Below are positions 56,182 through 64,000 of a stretch of 64,000 bases of DNA, one piece after another (within the stretch, counting starts at the first letter, position 1; each line of letters opens with the position of its first letter). The notes under the pieces are model-generated. The model was given only the letters and a program-made list of their open reading frames with translations, had not been told where the DNA came from and made no database searches. The stretch comes from Bilophila sp964369665. GTDB lineage: Bacteria; Desulfobacterota; Desulfovibrionia; Desulfovibrionales; Desulfovibrionaceae. The position numbers and the translations under genes were made by a program. The DNA lies in assembly GCA_964369665.1 (NCBI GenBank), contig CAYJFS010000006.1, positions 1-64,000 on the forward strand. Direction: 5' to 3'.

Positions 56182-57186
56182 ATGTCTATCTGTATTGGTC
56201 TCAATGGTTTTGGTCGTATTGGGCGTTACCTTATACGACTTATGGCATATCAAAAAAAACTCCCTTCTGTTGCTGTTATTAATGCTCGTGCAGACAATGC
56301 TTCCCTTGCTCACCTTTTTAAATACGACTCAGTGCATGGTATATTTCAAGGCTCTGTAGCTCATGATGAACAAGGACTTATCATTGATGGATATCCCATC
56401 AAAGTTACCCAAAAAAAAACAGGTGAGTGGCTATGGAAAGAACATAATGTAAACGTTGTTGTTGAATCTACTGGGACACTGAAAACGAAATCAGATTTCG
56501 AAGAACACATTAAAAAGGGTGCAACAAAAGTTCTTATTACAGCTGCAAGCTCAGTTGCAGATATCATGCTTGTATTAGGTGTAAATACAACAAAGTACAA
56601 CTCAAAACAACATGCAATTATATCTGCAGCATCATGTACAACAAACTGCTTAGCACCTGTAGCAAAAACTTTACATGATACCTTCACCATTGATTATGGA
56701 TGTATGACAACTATTCACTCTTACACAATGAGCCAACGTATTCTTGATGGGTCACAAAAAGATCTTCGCAGAGCAAGAGCAGCTGCACTTTCTCTTATTC
56801 CTACAACAACAGGTGCAGCAAAATCCATTGGCCTTATTATCCCTGATCTTGAACAAAAACTTGATGGTATAGCTATTCGTGTACCTACACCAAATGTTTC
56901 TCTTGTTGATTTCACTTGTAAAGTGAAATCAACAACAACAAAAGAAGCCGTCAACACCGTGCTCAAAACAGCCTCTGAAACTACATTGAAAACTATTCTT
57001 GGATATTCTGATGAACCACTTGTATCCATTGATTACACAGGGAGTACCTATAGTGGTGTTGTTGACAGTCTTTCAACAATGGTCATGGGCTCTAACCTTA
57101 TAAAAACACTTACCTGGTATGACAATGAGGCTGGATTTACAAACCAACTTATACGCCTTCTTCAGTTTATAGAAGAACAACTATGA
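56182..57186 (+). CDS. gap: Glyceraldehyde-3-phosphate dehydrogenase
   Basis: GAPDH oxidises glyceraldehyde 3-phosphate with NAD in glycolysis. The N-terminal Rossmann motif GLNGFGRIGRYLIR is present and the catalytic cysteine is in SAASCTTNCLAP, with the catalytic His in HSYTMSQRILD and the substrate-binding WYDNEAGFTNQL at the end. Length is 334 residues. It follows fba by 80 bases and may share a transcript. Confidence 0.97.
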   Translation: MSICIGLNGFGRIGRYLIRLMAYQKKLPSVAVINARADNASLAHLFKYDSVHGIFQGSVAHDEQGLIIDGYPIKVTQKKTGEWLWKEHNVNVVVESTGTLKTKSDFEEHIKKGATKVLITAASSVADIMLVLGVNTTKYNSKQHAIISAASCTTNCLAPVAKTLHDTFTIDYGCMTTIHSYTMSQRILDGSQKDLRRARAAALSLIPTTTGAAKSIGLIIPDLEQKLDGIAIRVPTPNVSLVDFTCKVKSTTTKEAVNTVLKTASETTLKTILGYSDEPLVSIDYTGSTYSGVVDSLSTMVMGSNLIKTLTWYDNEAGFTNQLIRLLQFIEEQL

Positions 57187-57207
57187 CCTTCTTAACAAAA
57201 AACATAG

Positions 57208-58077
57208 TCATACAATGTCTTTATATTTGGGAATACCACTCTGAAAAAACTCTTTGTGTGGCATACTCCCTTGAGAAGATATTTCTGTAGAGGATCTATC
57301 AACAACCTGTTCTAATATAGCTTCTATCTTATGTACATCAACAGATGTATCCATACATGCACCATTAGAACAATCATTTAGAACACCAACAACAGGTAAT
57401 GCATGAGCATCTTGGAGTCCTGAGACCAAATCACGCTCGCAAGCAGCACCAACTATAAATTTAGGTTGTATCTTTTTAATAATATTACGAGCCATTGTTC
57501 CGCCTGTAGCTGTTGCCAGCTGTACACCCCACTTATCTCGAAGACCTAATAGATCTCCTATGGTACACTTACCACAACGAACACAATTATCACTATTATA
57601 TGTAAGGCGAAGCTTACAACGATTTGCTTGTATACAATGTGGAACAAGGACCAATACATCCTTAGCATTATATAAGCACTTTATATCTATAAGCCTATTA
57701 TTTGTTTCAATAAATGAACGTCGAATATTTTTTAAAGAAATATTCAGTAAACGAAAAACTATTTCTATAAAAGGGAATAACCCTTTAAGCATAAAACGTC
57801 GAAAAAACAATGTCCCAAATAATACTTTTCCTGTATAAATTTGGATTACCAGTCCAACCATACCCCATAAAATAAAAATAATACTTGTACCAATTATGCT
57901 TGCAACAACAAAAGGAAGATATCTATGAATAGATGAAAAACCTATTGTTGGAATAAACCAAAGACAAAACAAAAAACCACAAAACAAAAAAGATGTTATA
58001 ATGATCAAAAATATAAAAGTATTTTGTTTTATATAGCTTTGATTATTTTTCAAAAAGCTATCTGTTTTTTTATCCAT
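57208..58077 (-). CDS. DUF116 membrane protein with cysteine cluster
   Basis: DUF116 proteins are of unknown function. The protein has two or three membrane segments in the first 90 residues and a soluble C-terminal part of about 180 residues. There the VPHCIQANRCKLRL and NCVRCGKC segments look like iron-sulfur ligands. GAACERDLVSG and LNDCSNGACMDT carry further cysteines. I set the start at 58077 (MDKKTDSFLKN); the frame is open upstream but overlaps fmt by nearly 100 bases. It lies 8 bases after fmt, in an operon with def. Confidence 0.82.
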   Translation of the reverse strand: MDKKTDSFLKNNQSYIKQNTFIFLIIITSFLFCGFLFCLWFIPTIGFSSIHRYLPFVVASIIGTSIIFILWGMVGLVIQIYTGKVLFGTLFFRRFMLKGLFPFIEIVFRLLNISLKNIRRSFIETNNRLIDIKCLYNAKDVLVLVPHCIQANRCKLRLTYNSDNCVRCGKCTIGDLLGLRDKWGVQLATATGGTMARNIIKKIQPKFIVGAACERDLVSGLQDAHALPVVGVLNDCSNGACMDTSVDVHKIEAILEQVVDRSSTEISSQGSMPHKEFFQSGIPKYKDIV

Positions 58078-58085
58078 AACAAGCT

Positions 58086-59087
58086 CTACCTTTTTAAAGA
58101 ACAGAAAAACGCTGAAGTATCTTCTTGAATATAGCCATTCCAAAACTCTTTTGCTGTCATAAACTTTCCCCCAGCAGGGCATAGCCTTTCTATGAAGTAT
58201 GGTCTATCTAAACAGGCTACTGCAATAGCATTATCCACAAATCCTAAAATTTTTCCTGGAGACATAGATATATCATCAAAACATGTTATATCACCTATCC
58301 TCCCATGAGCAATAATACTAGGCACAGTTGCTCTTTTATTAAAACATATTTCTGTACGTGCTCCAGGGTGTGGAGTAACTCCACGGATAAGGTTATGCAC
58401 AACCTGAGCAGGTTCACTCCATTGAATATACCCATCTGGCTTAAAAAGTTTTTCAGCATATGTTGCATATGTATCATCTTGAGATATTGGAACTGGCAAA
58501 CCTTCTGTTACAGCCTGTTCTAAAGTATTTAGTAACAATTGACCACCAAGGATTGCTAGTTGGTCATGAATAATCTCAGAAGTATCTGTAGTACCAATAG
58601 CTAAGGCTTTCTGTCCATAAATAGCTCCAGTATCTAAACCTTGATCCATATGCATAATTGTAACTCCTGTAACAATCTCACCAGCCATGATTGCACGTTG
58701 TATAGGTGCAGCACCTCTATACAATGGTAATAATGATGCATGTACATTCAGTGGTGCAATAGTAGGTATAGCTAAAACTTCTTGTGGTAAAATACGTCCA
58801 TAAGCCACAACAATCAAAAAATCTGGACTATATTTTTGTAAAATCTTTTGCTGTTCTTCTCCTTTAAGGCTTACTGGTTGCTCTATAGGAATGCCTAACT
58901 TTAGTGATACTTCTTTGACAGGTGGGAACTGTACTCTATGCCCTCGACCTACAGGCTGATCTGGCTGACAATAAGTTGCAACAATTATACCTTTATCCCA
59001 AGAATTGAGCATTGTTAAAATAGCTGCAGCAAAATTAGGCGTTCCCATAAAAACAATTTTCAATGGTTGTGATATTTGTATACTCAT
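58086..59087 (-). CDS. fmt: Methionyl-tRNA formyltransferase
   Basis: Fmt formylates the methionine on initiator tRNA. The 333-residue protein has the N-terminal formyltransferase domain with VFMGTPNFAAAILTML, the HASLLPLYRGAAPIQRAI active-site segment, and DTGAIYGQKAL. The OB-fold C-terminal domain follows. I use the ATG at 59087; an in-frame TTG two codons earlier is possible. It overlaps or abuts def, which lies just upstream, as in most bacteria. Confidence 0.96.
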   Translation of the reverse strand: MSIQISQPLKIVFMGTPNFAAAILTMLNSWDKGIIVATYCQPDQPVGRGHRVQFPPVKEVSLKLGIPIEQPVSLKGEEQQKILQKYSPDFLIVVAYGRILPQEVLAIPTIAPLNVHASLLPLYRGAAPIQRAIMAGEIVTGVTIMHMDQGLDTGAIYGQKALAIGTTDTSEIIHDQLAILGGQLLLNTLEQAVTEGLPVPISQDDTYATYAEKLFKPDGYIQWSEPAQVVHNLIRGVTPHPGARTEICFNKRATVPSIIAHGRIGDITCFDDISMSPGKILGFVDNAIAVACLDRPYFIERLCPAGGKFMTAKEFWNGYIQEDTSAFFCSLKR

Positions 59088-59089
59088 AA

Positions 59090-59602
59090 TCAATTGTTAG
59101 ATTTACCTTGTTTCTCTCGTCGATTATCATAAAATTTATGCTTCAAACGGCTTATTCTATCAATAAAGAGCTTTCCATCTAAATGATCTATTTCATGTTG
59201 TAAACAAACAGCCAGTAATCCTTCTGCCTCAAAAGATATACTATCACCGTTGCTATCAAAGGCCTCTAGAAAAACTTGAGCATACCGCTTTACTTTTGCA
59301 CGATAATCAGCAACTGAAAGACAACCTTCTTCTCTTTCTATAAACCCAGCATCCTGGACAGGTATAATCTTGGGGTTAAATAGTATTTTTAGGTCATCTC
59401 TACGTTCAGGTCCACTTACATCAACAACAATTAAACGTATATTTTTCCCAACCTGAGGTGCAGCTAAACCTACACCTTCAGCCAAATACATTGTTTCCAC
59501 CATTTCTTTTGCAAAACGGCACAACTCTGGTGTAATCTTCTGAATCTCAAGACTTGGCTTAGCTAAGGTAATATTTGGATACTGCAGTATCTCTAATGAC
59601 AT
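59090..59602 (-). CDS. def: Peptide deformylase
   Basis: Deformylase removes the formyl group from new proteins. The three motifs are present in order: GVGLAAPQVG (residues about 44-53), EGCLS, and QHEIDHLDG. The Cys and two His residues bind the catalytic metal. Length is 170 residues. It heads the def-fmt-DUF116 operon and is divergent from dus. Confidence 0.97.
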   Translation of the reverse strand: MSLEILQYPNITLAKPSLEIQKITPELCRFAKEMVETMYLAEGVGLAAPQVGKNIRLIVVDVSGPERRDDLKILFNPKIIPVQDAGFIEREEGCLSVADYRAKVKRYAQVFLEAFDSNGDSISFEAEGLLAVCLQHEIDHLDGKLFIDRISRLKHKFYDNRREKQGKSNN

Positions 59603-59778
59603 ATCTTCTCCACAATATTAAGTAAAAACAAAAATATACATTATACTATAACCATTTGTAAACACTCTGAAAAGAAGCTCTATTGTATATTTTATAATCT
59701 ATTGCTACACTATATTCTTTATTTCTCTATCCCTAAAAAATACCTCTGATATTAATACATAGTCAGTGAACTAAAGTA

Positions 59779-60810
59779 ATGAAGAAACAAGCATCTATTT
59801 CTTTTACAAAAGAATCACCATGGCTTGCACCACTTGCAGGTTGGTCTGATCTCCCATTCCGCCTTCTTTGTCGTGGGTATGGTGCAGAAGTCTGCTATAC
59901 AGAGATGATTAGTGCTAAAGGAGTTATATATAACAACAAAGGAACACAAGCTCTTTTAGAAACTACAGAAAAAGACTCTCCACTTATTGTACAGCTTTGT
60001 GGATCAGAAGCTTTATATATGGGAGAAGCGATTCAAATACTTATAGAAAAAGGCTTTTCATTATTTGACTGTAATATGGGTTGTTCTGTACCAAAAGTAA
60101 CACGTACTGGCAGTGGAGCATCTATGTTAAAACATATTGATAATGCTTTAGCTATTGCAGAAGTAATGATTAATAAAGCAGAAAAAAATTCTGTTGGTTT
60201 TAAACTTCGTCTTGGCTGGGATAGCACTACAGAAGTTTTCACTATACTTGCAAAAAACCTTAAACAACTTGGTGCAGGCTGGATAACACTCCACCCTCGA
60301 ACAGCAAAGCAAGGATTTACTGGAACTGCAAACTGGAAAAAACTTACATTTCTAAAAGAATCCCTCCACATTCCTATTATTGCTAGTGGAGACTTGTTTA
60401 CTGCAACAGATGCTCTTCGTTGTATTCAAGAAACAAAAGTAAATACTGTTATGTATGCTCGTGGAGCTTTAAGAGATCCATCTATTTTCCAACAGCATAA
60501 AAGGCTTATTAAAGGCAAGCCTGCTTCTAGCCCTAATGCACAAAAACTTCTTATGCAAATTCTTCTTCATGCTTGTCTTGCACGTAAATACACATCTTCA
60601 CATCAAGCACTTTTAAAAATGCGTACGATTATTCCTAGGTATACTCGAAACTTTAATGGAGTCAAACAACTAAGGCTTGATATTATTCGTTGTACATCAT
60701 GGGAACATTTTGCAGAAGCACTACAACGGTTCTTTACAAATCATATACCTACTCCATCTGAAGACCTCAGGAGTCTCATCTATGGTTCTATCCAAATAAG
60801 ACTTCCTTGA
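59779..60810 (+). CDS. dus: tRNA-dihydrouridine synthase
   Basis: Dus enzymes reduce uridine to dihydrouridine in tRNA using FMN and NADPH. The 343-residue protein has LAPLAGWSDLPFRLLCRGYG at the N terminus, QLCGSEALYMGEA, the catalytic Cys in DCNMGCSVPKVTRTG, and KLRLGWDS. Which of the Dus subfamilies (A, B or C) it belongs to is unclear; the MISAKGV and NMGCSVPKV segments are DusB-like. The 3' end overlaps the convergent yfiH-type gene by 31 bases. Confidence 0.94.
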   Translation: MKKQASISFTKESPWLAPLAGWSDLPFRLLCRGYGAEVCYTEMISAKGVIYNNKGTQALLETTEKDSPLIVQLCGSEALYMGEAIQILIEKGFSLFDCNMGCSVPKVTRTGSGASMLKHIDNALAIAEVMINKAEKNSVGFKLRLGWDSTTEVFTILAKNLKQLGAGWITLHPRTAKQGFTGTANWKKLTFLKESLHIPIIASGDLFTATDALRCIQETKVNTVMYARGALRDPSIFQQHKRLIKGKPASSPNAQKLLMQILLHACLARKYTSSHQALLKMRTIIPRYTRNFNGVKQLRLDIIRCTSWEHFAEALQRFFTNHIPTPSEDLRSLIYGSIQIRLP

Positions 60811-61541
60811 CGACCACATAAAGGATCTTTCCTATAAGAAAAAAAGAGCTCTGGTCGTTCATAAGTACAGAGATCAATACTAAAAATATGCTCTTTAAGG
60901 ATACCTCCATCTACAAGCTGATCAACTGTAAGTCTCCATAAATCCATAGTTTGATCTTGCTTACAAAACCATTTTTCAAAGGTATTACCCCACTCTTCAT
61001 TAAAATTGCGAAACTGGGCATGTTCACGACATAAGCTTGGACCTCGTACAGCCAAAACATCTTTTGCTGCGATTTTATACCGAGAACAAAAAGACTTTAC
61101 TGCTATTGTAGGAAAACATTTTTGATTCCCACGCCAACCAATATGTAGTGCTGCAATACATGCACCTTGCTTGTCTACCAAAAAAACAGGCTGACAATCT
61201 GCTGTTTTTATAAGTAAGGCTATACCTTTTTGGTTTGTACATACACCATCAGCTTCTTCTAATAACCCCTCATCTACTGCTGATGTATGTCTAGTAAATG
61301 TTTCTTTTGGATTAAAAATTAATCTACATCCATGAATCTGTGTAACCTCAACAAAAGCAGATATACCTAAATACTCTAACAATCTCTGGCGTGCTTTATA
61401 GCTCTTTACTCTAGAATTATTTTGCACTCCTAAGTCATCCAGGTACTGACCAAAAAAATCTTGATAAGCTCGTGGTGTTTGAAATAAGACTTTTACCTTA
61501 GAAACATCTGGAAAAGCAAAAGGAATACCTAAGACATCCAT
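60780..61541 (-). CDS. YfiH/PgeF-family protein (multicopper polyphenol oxidase-like)
   Basis: The family comprises zinc-binding purine-nucleoside-processing or peptidoglycan-editing enzymes, once called laccases. The 253-residue protein has TQIHGCRL, KTADCQPVFLV, and AALHIGWRGNQ. The last of these differs from the common HAGWRG. The third metal region reads GPSLCREHAQF rather than the usual GPxIGPCCYEV, so this is a diverged member. Function should be taken only as family-level. It follows the cyclo-ligase gene with a 13-base overlap. Confidence 0.83.
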   Translation of the reverse strand: MDVLGIPFAFPDVSKVKVLFQTPRAYQDFFGQYLDDLGVQNNSRVKSYKARQRLLEYLGISAFVEVTQIHGCRLIFNPKETFTRHTSAVDEGLLEEADGVCTNQKGIALLIKTADCQPVFLVDKQGACIAALHIGWRGNQKCFPTIAVKSFCSRYKIAAKDVLAVRGPSLCREHAQFRNFNEEWGNTFEKWFCKQDQTMDLWRLTVDQLVDGGILKEHIFSIDLCTYERPELFFSYRKDPLCGRQGSLIWIEP

Positions 61542-62128
61542 ACAAACTCCGACTCCGTTACATATCCATGTACTGGTACATCAAAAGAATGTGGAGCAAA
61601 GTTTACAAACTGAAAAGAATACACTAAAGCAATGCGAACAACATGCTTCCATAATGGCTGTGCAAACAAATAATCATAAAAGCCTTTTCCATACCCCAAA
61701 CGATATCCATTTTTTGTTAATGCTACTGCTGGGACAAGAACAATATCAGGAATATCCCTATTAAAATCTATAGAAACTCTGCTTTGATCTGGCTCTAATA
61801 TACCAAAAGGTCCTGGAACAAGTTCGCTCCAATCACGGCAACACACAAACTCTAACAAAGGTTTCTCTCCATATATAATACAGCGTGGCAAAAAAACTTT
61901 TTTCCCTTCTTGCCAAGCTTGCCGTAATAATGCATCTGTGGAAACTTCATTTTTTATGGAAGAATATAGGCCTATAGTTTTAGCTCTACGCCAAATATTA
62001 CTACAAAAAATCTTAGTAGCAATACTATGTGAAAATCTGTTCACATCTTCTACTAAAAGCGCTTGACGACGAGCTATACATTTTTCGCGTAAAATTTCTC
62101 TATCTTGAATATCTAGTAAGTCACTCAT
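61529..62128 (-). CDS. 5-formyltetrahydrofolate cyclo-ligase
   Basis: This enzyme (YgfA/FAU1) converts 5-formyl-THF to methenyl-THF. The 199-residue protein has the basic N-terminal ECIARRQALL-like segment, the VLVPAVALTKNGYRLGYGKGFYD motif, which binds ATP and substrate, and a short C-terminal tail. The order YgfA followed by YfiH, with overlapping ends, indicates one transcript. Folate salvage fits with fmt nearby. Confidence 0.9.
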   Translation of the reverse strand: MSDLLDIQDREILREKCIARRQALLVEDVNRFSHSIATKIFCSNIWRRAKTIGLYSSIKNEVSTDALLRQAWQEGKKVFLPRCIIYGEKPLLEFVCCRDWSELVPGPFGILEPDQSRVSIDFNRDIPDIVLVPAVALTKNGYRLGYGKGFYDYLFAQPLWKHVVRIALVYSFQFVNFAPHSFDVPVHGYVTESEFVWMS

Positions 62129-62642
62129 ACAAAATTTATATACTATTCCTATTTTTAAATATATTTTTTACATAAAACTACTAAGTAAAAAACCTCCTAA
62201 ACAAAAAGCACTATTTATAAAAAATAAAAACTAAAGCCAAACAACCTAAAATATGTCATACTAAAAATAGTAAAATACTTGCTCTGAATATTAGTATATA
62301 CCAATATATATATGGGCTCAACTCTTCATTAAGACTTTATCCTTGAAAATATGATGCTATTTATATAAAAACATTGGTTATGCAAGTACTACAAAAAGTT
62401 AATATCCTACTCCATGAAATATTTAAAAATACTGCTACACTAAATTATATAGTGTTTATTACTAGAAAAAATTTTTTTAAAATACCCAAATTAAAGACTA
62501 TATTTTCTTATATATACCTGTTACATGCATTTCTACTCTTCTTTAAAGAATATAAACTTAAATGCATCTAACTATAAAATATCCTTATATTCTCTTAGTA
62601 TGAGTATAGTATAAGACAAACAAATTTTATTTGAGGGAACAC
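62129..62642. other. Intergenic region between the cyclo-ligase and RNase E/G genes
   Basis: These 514 bases are AT-rich with frequent stops. They lie between divergent genes and must hold both promoters. A 65-codon plus-strand frame at 62374-62571 reads as low-complexity Phe/Lys/Tyr sequence and has no ribosome-binding site, so I do not call it. I looked for a 6S RNA gene, which sits beside ygfA in many gammaproteobacteria, but see no suitable structure. Confidence 0.5.
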
Positions 62643-64000
62643 ATGGCTGACTTGAATCAGTACAATTCTAAAAAAACACTTCCAGCAGGACCATCTAAAA
62701 ACATTAAAAACTTCGTTAATGATTTTAATAGTCCACAAGTAATAACAGCACCTGAAAAGCTTTTAGAGATCCATACAAAACAACACCAAACTATTAGTGC
62801 TCCTTCTGATAACCACTTTATATCTGACCTAACTCCAACTAAAACAGCTTCTAAAACTCTTCAAAAAAAATCCTCAGAAAATCAACATAAAGCATACAAA
62901 CAAATGATTAAAAATAACAATAAAAAAAAATCACAACCACAGCCTACAACACAAGAAGGCTCCAAAAATAAGCAGGAACAAACTGTTCAAAAAACACAAA
63001 AAAAACAATCTCTTAAACAAAAGACATCTGTGAAGCTAGAAAAAAATGCCTTAAAAAACACACCCCAGAAAGCCAAAAAATCTCCACATATAAAGATAAA
63101 AGAGCTCAAAGAACCTTCTACACATGAAACAGAAGGAACTTCTACACAGCTCTCTTTCAATGTGTTTAACCAAGAGCACTTATCTAATAATAAAAAAATG
63201 TTAATTAGTGTTATTCCTGGTGAACAAGTAGAGGTTTCTATCTCGGACAAAGAACAACTACTTGAATACTTTATTGAAATGACACACCATGAAAAAATTA
63301 GAGGTAATATTTATAAAGGGGTTATTAACAATATTGATGCAAACCTTCAAGCAGCCTTTGTAAATTATGGAAACACCAAAAATGGCTTCTTACAAATAGA
63401 TGAAGTACATCCTGAATATTACTTACACCCATATGAATCAACAAAAATTCGAAAATATCCGCCTATCCAAAAAGTCCTCAAGGCTGGGCAAGAAATTTTA
63501 GTACAAGTTGTTAAAGAACCAACTGGTAGCAAAGGTGCTTTTCTTACAACATGGCTTTCTCTTGCTGGACGATTCCTTGTTCTAACCCCTGGTCAAGAAC
63601 AAATAGGCATCTCACGCAAGGTTGAGGATGAAGATGAACGCAACAGATTAAGAGAGCTCCTTAAAGGTTTAGAACCAGGAAGTGGCCTTGGTGCTATTGT
63701 CCGCACAGTCAGTATTGGTACTAATAAAACGACACTCCAAAAAGATCTTAGCTTTTTAAAACGTGTTTGGAAAGAAATTCGTAAGAAAGCTACTACAGAA
63801 AAATCTCCATGTCTTATTTACCAAGAACCAGGTTTAGCTACACGTGCGGTTCGAGACTATCTTGCAGATGATATTACAGAAATTTGGGTTGATGACACGG
63901 AAACAGCAAATGAAATCCAAGAAGTGACCATGCTCCTCTTCCCTAGAAAAACACGTCTAGTTCATACATATCAAAACAATAAAGAAACACTTTGGGAACA
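62643..64000 (+). CDS. Ribonuclease E/G family protein (5' part, runs off the window)
   Basis: RNase E/G enzymes cut single-stranded RNA and process rRNA and mRNA. The frame opens at ATG 62643, after GAGGG, and is still open at the window end (about 452 codons). The first 185 residues are a basic, Lys/Gln/Ser-rich, low-complexity extension with no domain. The catalytic part begins MLISVIPGEQVEVSI. The S1 domain shows IYKGVINNIDANLQAAFVNYG and GFLQIDEVHPEYY. The following TWLSLAGRFLVL, ISRKVEDEDERNRLRELL and ATRAVRDYLADDI segments are typical. The catalytic Asp residues lie past the window edge. Whether it is RNase E or G cannot be settled without the C terminus. Confidence 0.9.
   Translation, partial: MADLNQYNSKKTLPAGPSKNIKNFVNDFNSPQVITAPEKLLEIHTKQHQTISAPSDNHFISDLTPTKTASKTLQKKSSENQHKAYKQMIKNNNKKKSQPQPTTQEGSKNKQEQTVQKTQKKQSLKQKTSVKLEKNALKNTPQKAKKSPHIKIKELKEPSTHETEGTSTQLSFNVFNQEHLSNNKKMLISVIPGEQVEVSISDKEQLLEYFIEMTHHEKIRGNIYKGVINNIDANLQAAFVNYGNTKNGFLQIDEVHPEYYLHPYESTKIRKYPPIQKVLKAGQEILVQVVKEPTGSKGAFLTTWLSLAGRFLVLTPGQEQIGISRKVEDEDERNRLRELLKGLEPGSGLGAIVRTVSIGTNKTTLQKDLSFLKRVWKEIRKKATTEKSPCLIYQEPGLATRAVRDYLADDITEIWVDDTETANEIQEVTMLLFPRKTRLVHTYQNNKETLWE

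Noticed and set aside
62374..62571. Open frame of 65 codons
   Set aside because: The translation is rich in Phe, Lys and Leu and looks like random AT-rich sequence; there is no ribosome-binding site.
62129..62642. 6S RNA gene beside the ygfA-type gene
   Set aside because: The region is too AT-rich and lacks long paired arms or a central bubble.
1..64000. CRISPR array, prophage, insertion sequence or secretion-effector island
   Set aside because: I saw no regular spaced repeats, transposase, integrase or phage genes, and gene content is core throughout.

Overview
The window is AT-rich (about one third G+C by eye) and almost entirely single-copy bacterial core genes. The protein families point to an obligate, reduced relative of Desulfovibrio: FlgK and FlgL of the long deltaproteobacterial type, a [NiFeSe]-type hydrogenase, class 1B PyrD/PyrK, DUF116, HslV starting MKLQGTT, and csrA-fliW behind flgL. 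Lawsonia intracellularis is the best fit. This is a judgement from protein content and base composition, not a database match.

Layout. 1-870: a poly-C tract and a Fur/PerR-type regulator. 873-2619: pyrK-pyrD (minus). 2880-5630: argJ, an unknown membrane protein and an RluA-type pseudouridine synthase. 5747-8778: a complete polar amino-acid ABC transporter. 8860-10665: lepA, whose 3' end is caught in a perfect 99-bp tandem duplication shared with a convergent AEC transporter gene. 11761-12663: an acidic protein, followed by 1.2 kb without a gene. 13885-18190: ybgC, metK, ispH, ugd. 18301-25821: acpS, hslV, a second ABC import cluster with no ATPase gene, ispE, tRNA-Gln(UUG), prs, rplY, pth. 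25865-37225: a lipoprotein gene and the rod, ring and hook-filament-junction flagellar genes flgF-G-A-H-I-J and flgN-K-L-csrA-fliW, each block preceded by a sigma-54-type -24/-12 sequence. 37423-42264: nnrDE, a frameshifted comM, and a SulP transporter. 42450-43948: a third amino-acid uptake pair with no ATPase gene. 44119-46657: hydrogenase hysB-hysA. 46763-54127 (minus): rpsA, rnhA, a membrane protein, two UbiA/MenA-type prenyltransferases around a CPBP protease, tmk, and an OB/HD exonuclease. 54278-57186: surE, fba, gap. 57208-59602 (minus): def-fmt-DUF116. 59779-62128: dus, then the yfiH-type and 5-formyl-THF cyclo-ligase genes. 62643 to the end: start of an RNase E/G gene.

Most notable points. 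(1) The hydrogenase large-subunit frame stops at an in-frame TGA exactly where the nickel-ligand Cys/Sec is expected (SFDP-TGA-LGCAVH), reads on for 21 codons, and has a hairpin just after the TGA, so it should be read as selenocysteine. (2) The hydrogenase small subunit keeps the rest of a Tat-type leader but has Asp-Lys in place of the twin arginines. (3) comM is broken by a single-base frameshift. (4) The 99-bp duplication at lepA is perfect and spares both genes. (5) Three amino-acid uptake loci share one visible ATPase gene. I found no phage, IS element, CRISPR array or defence system.
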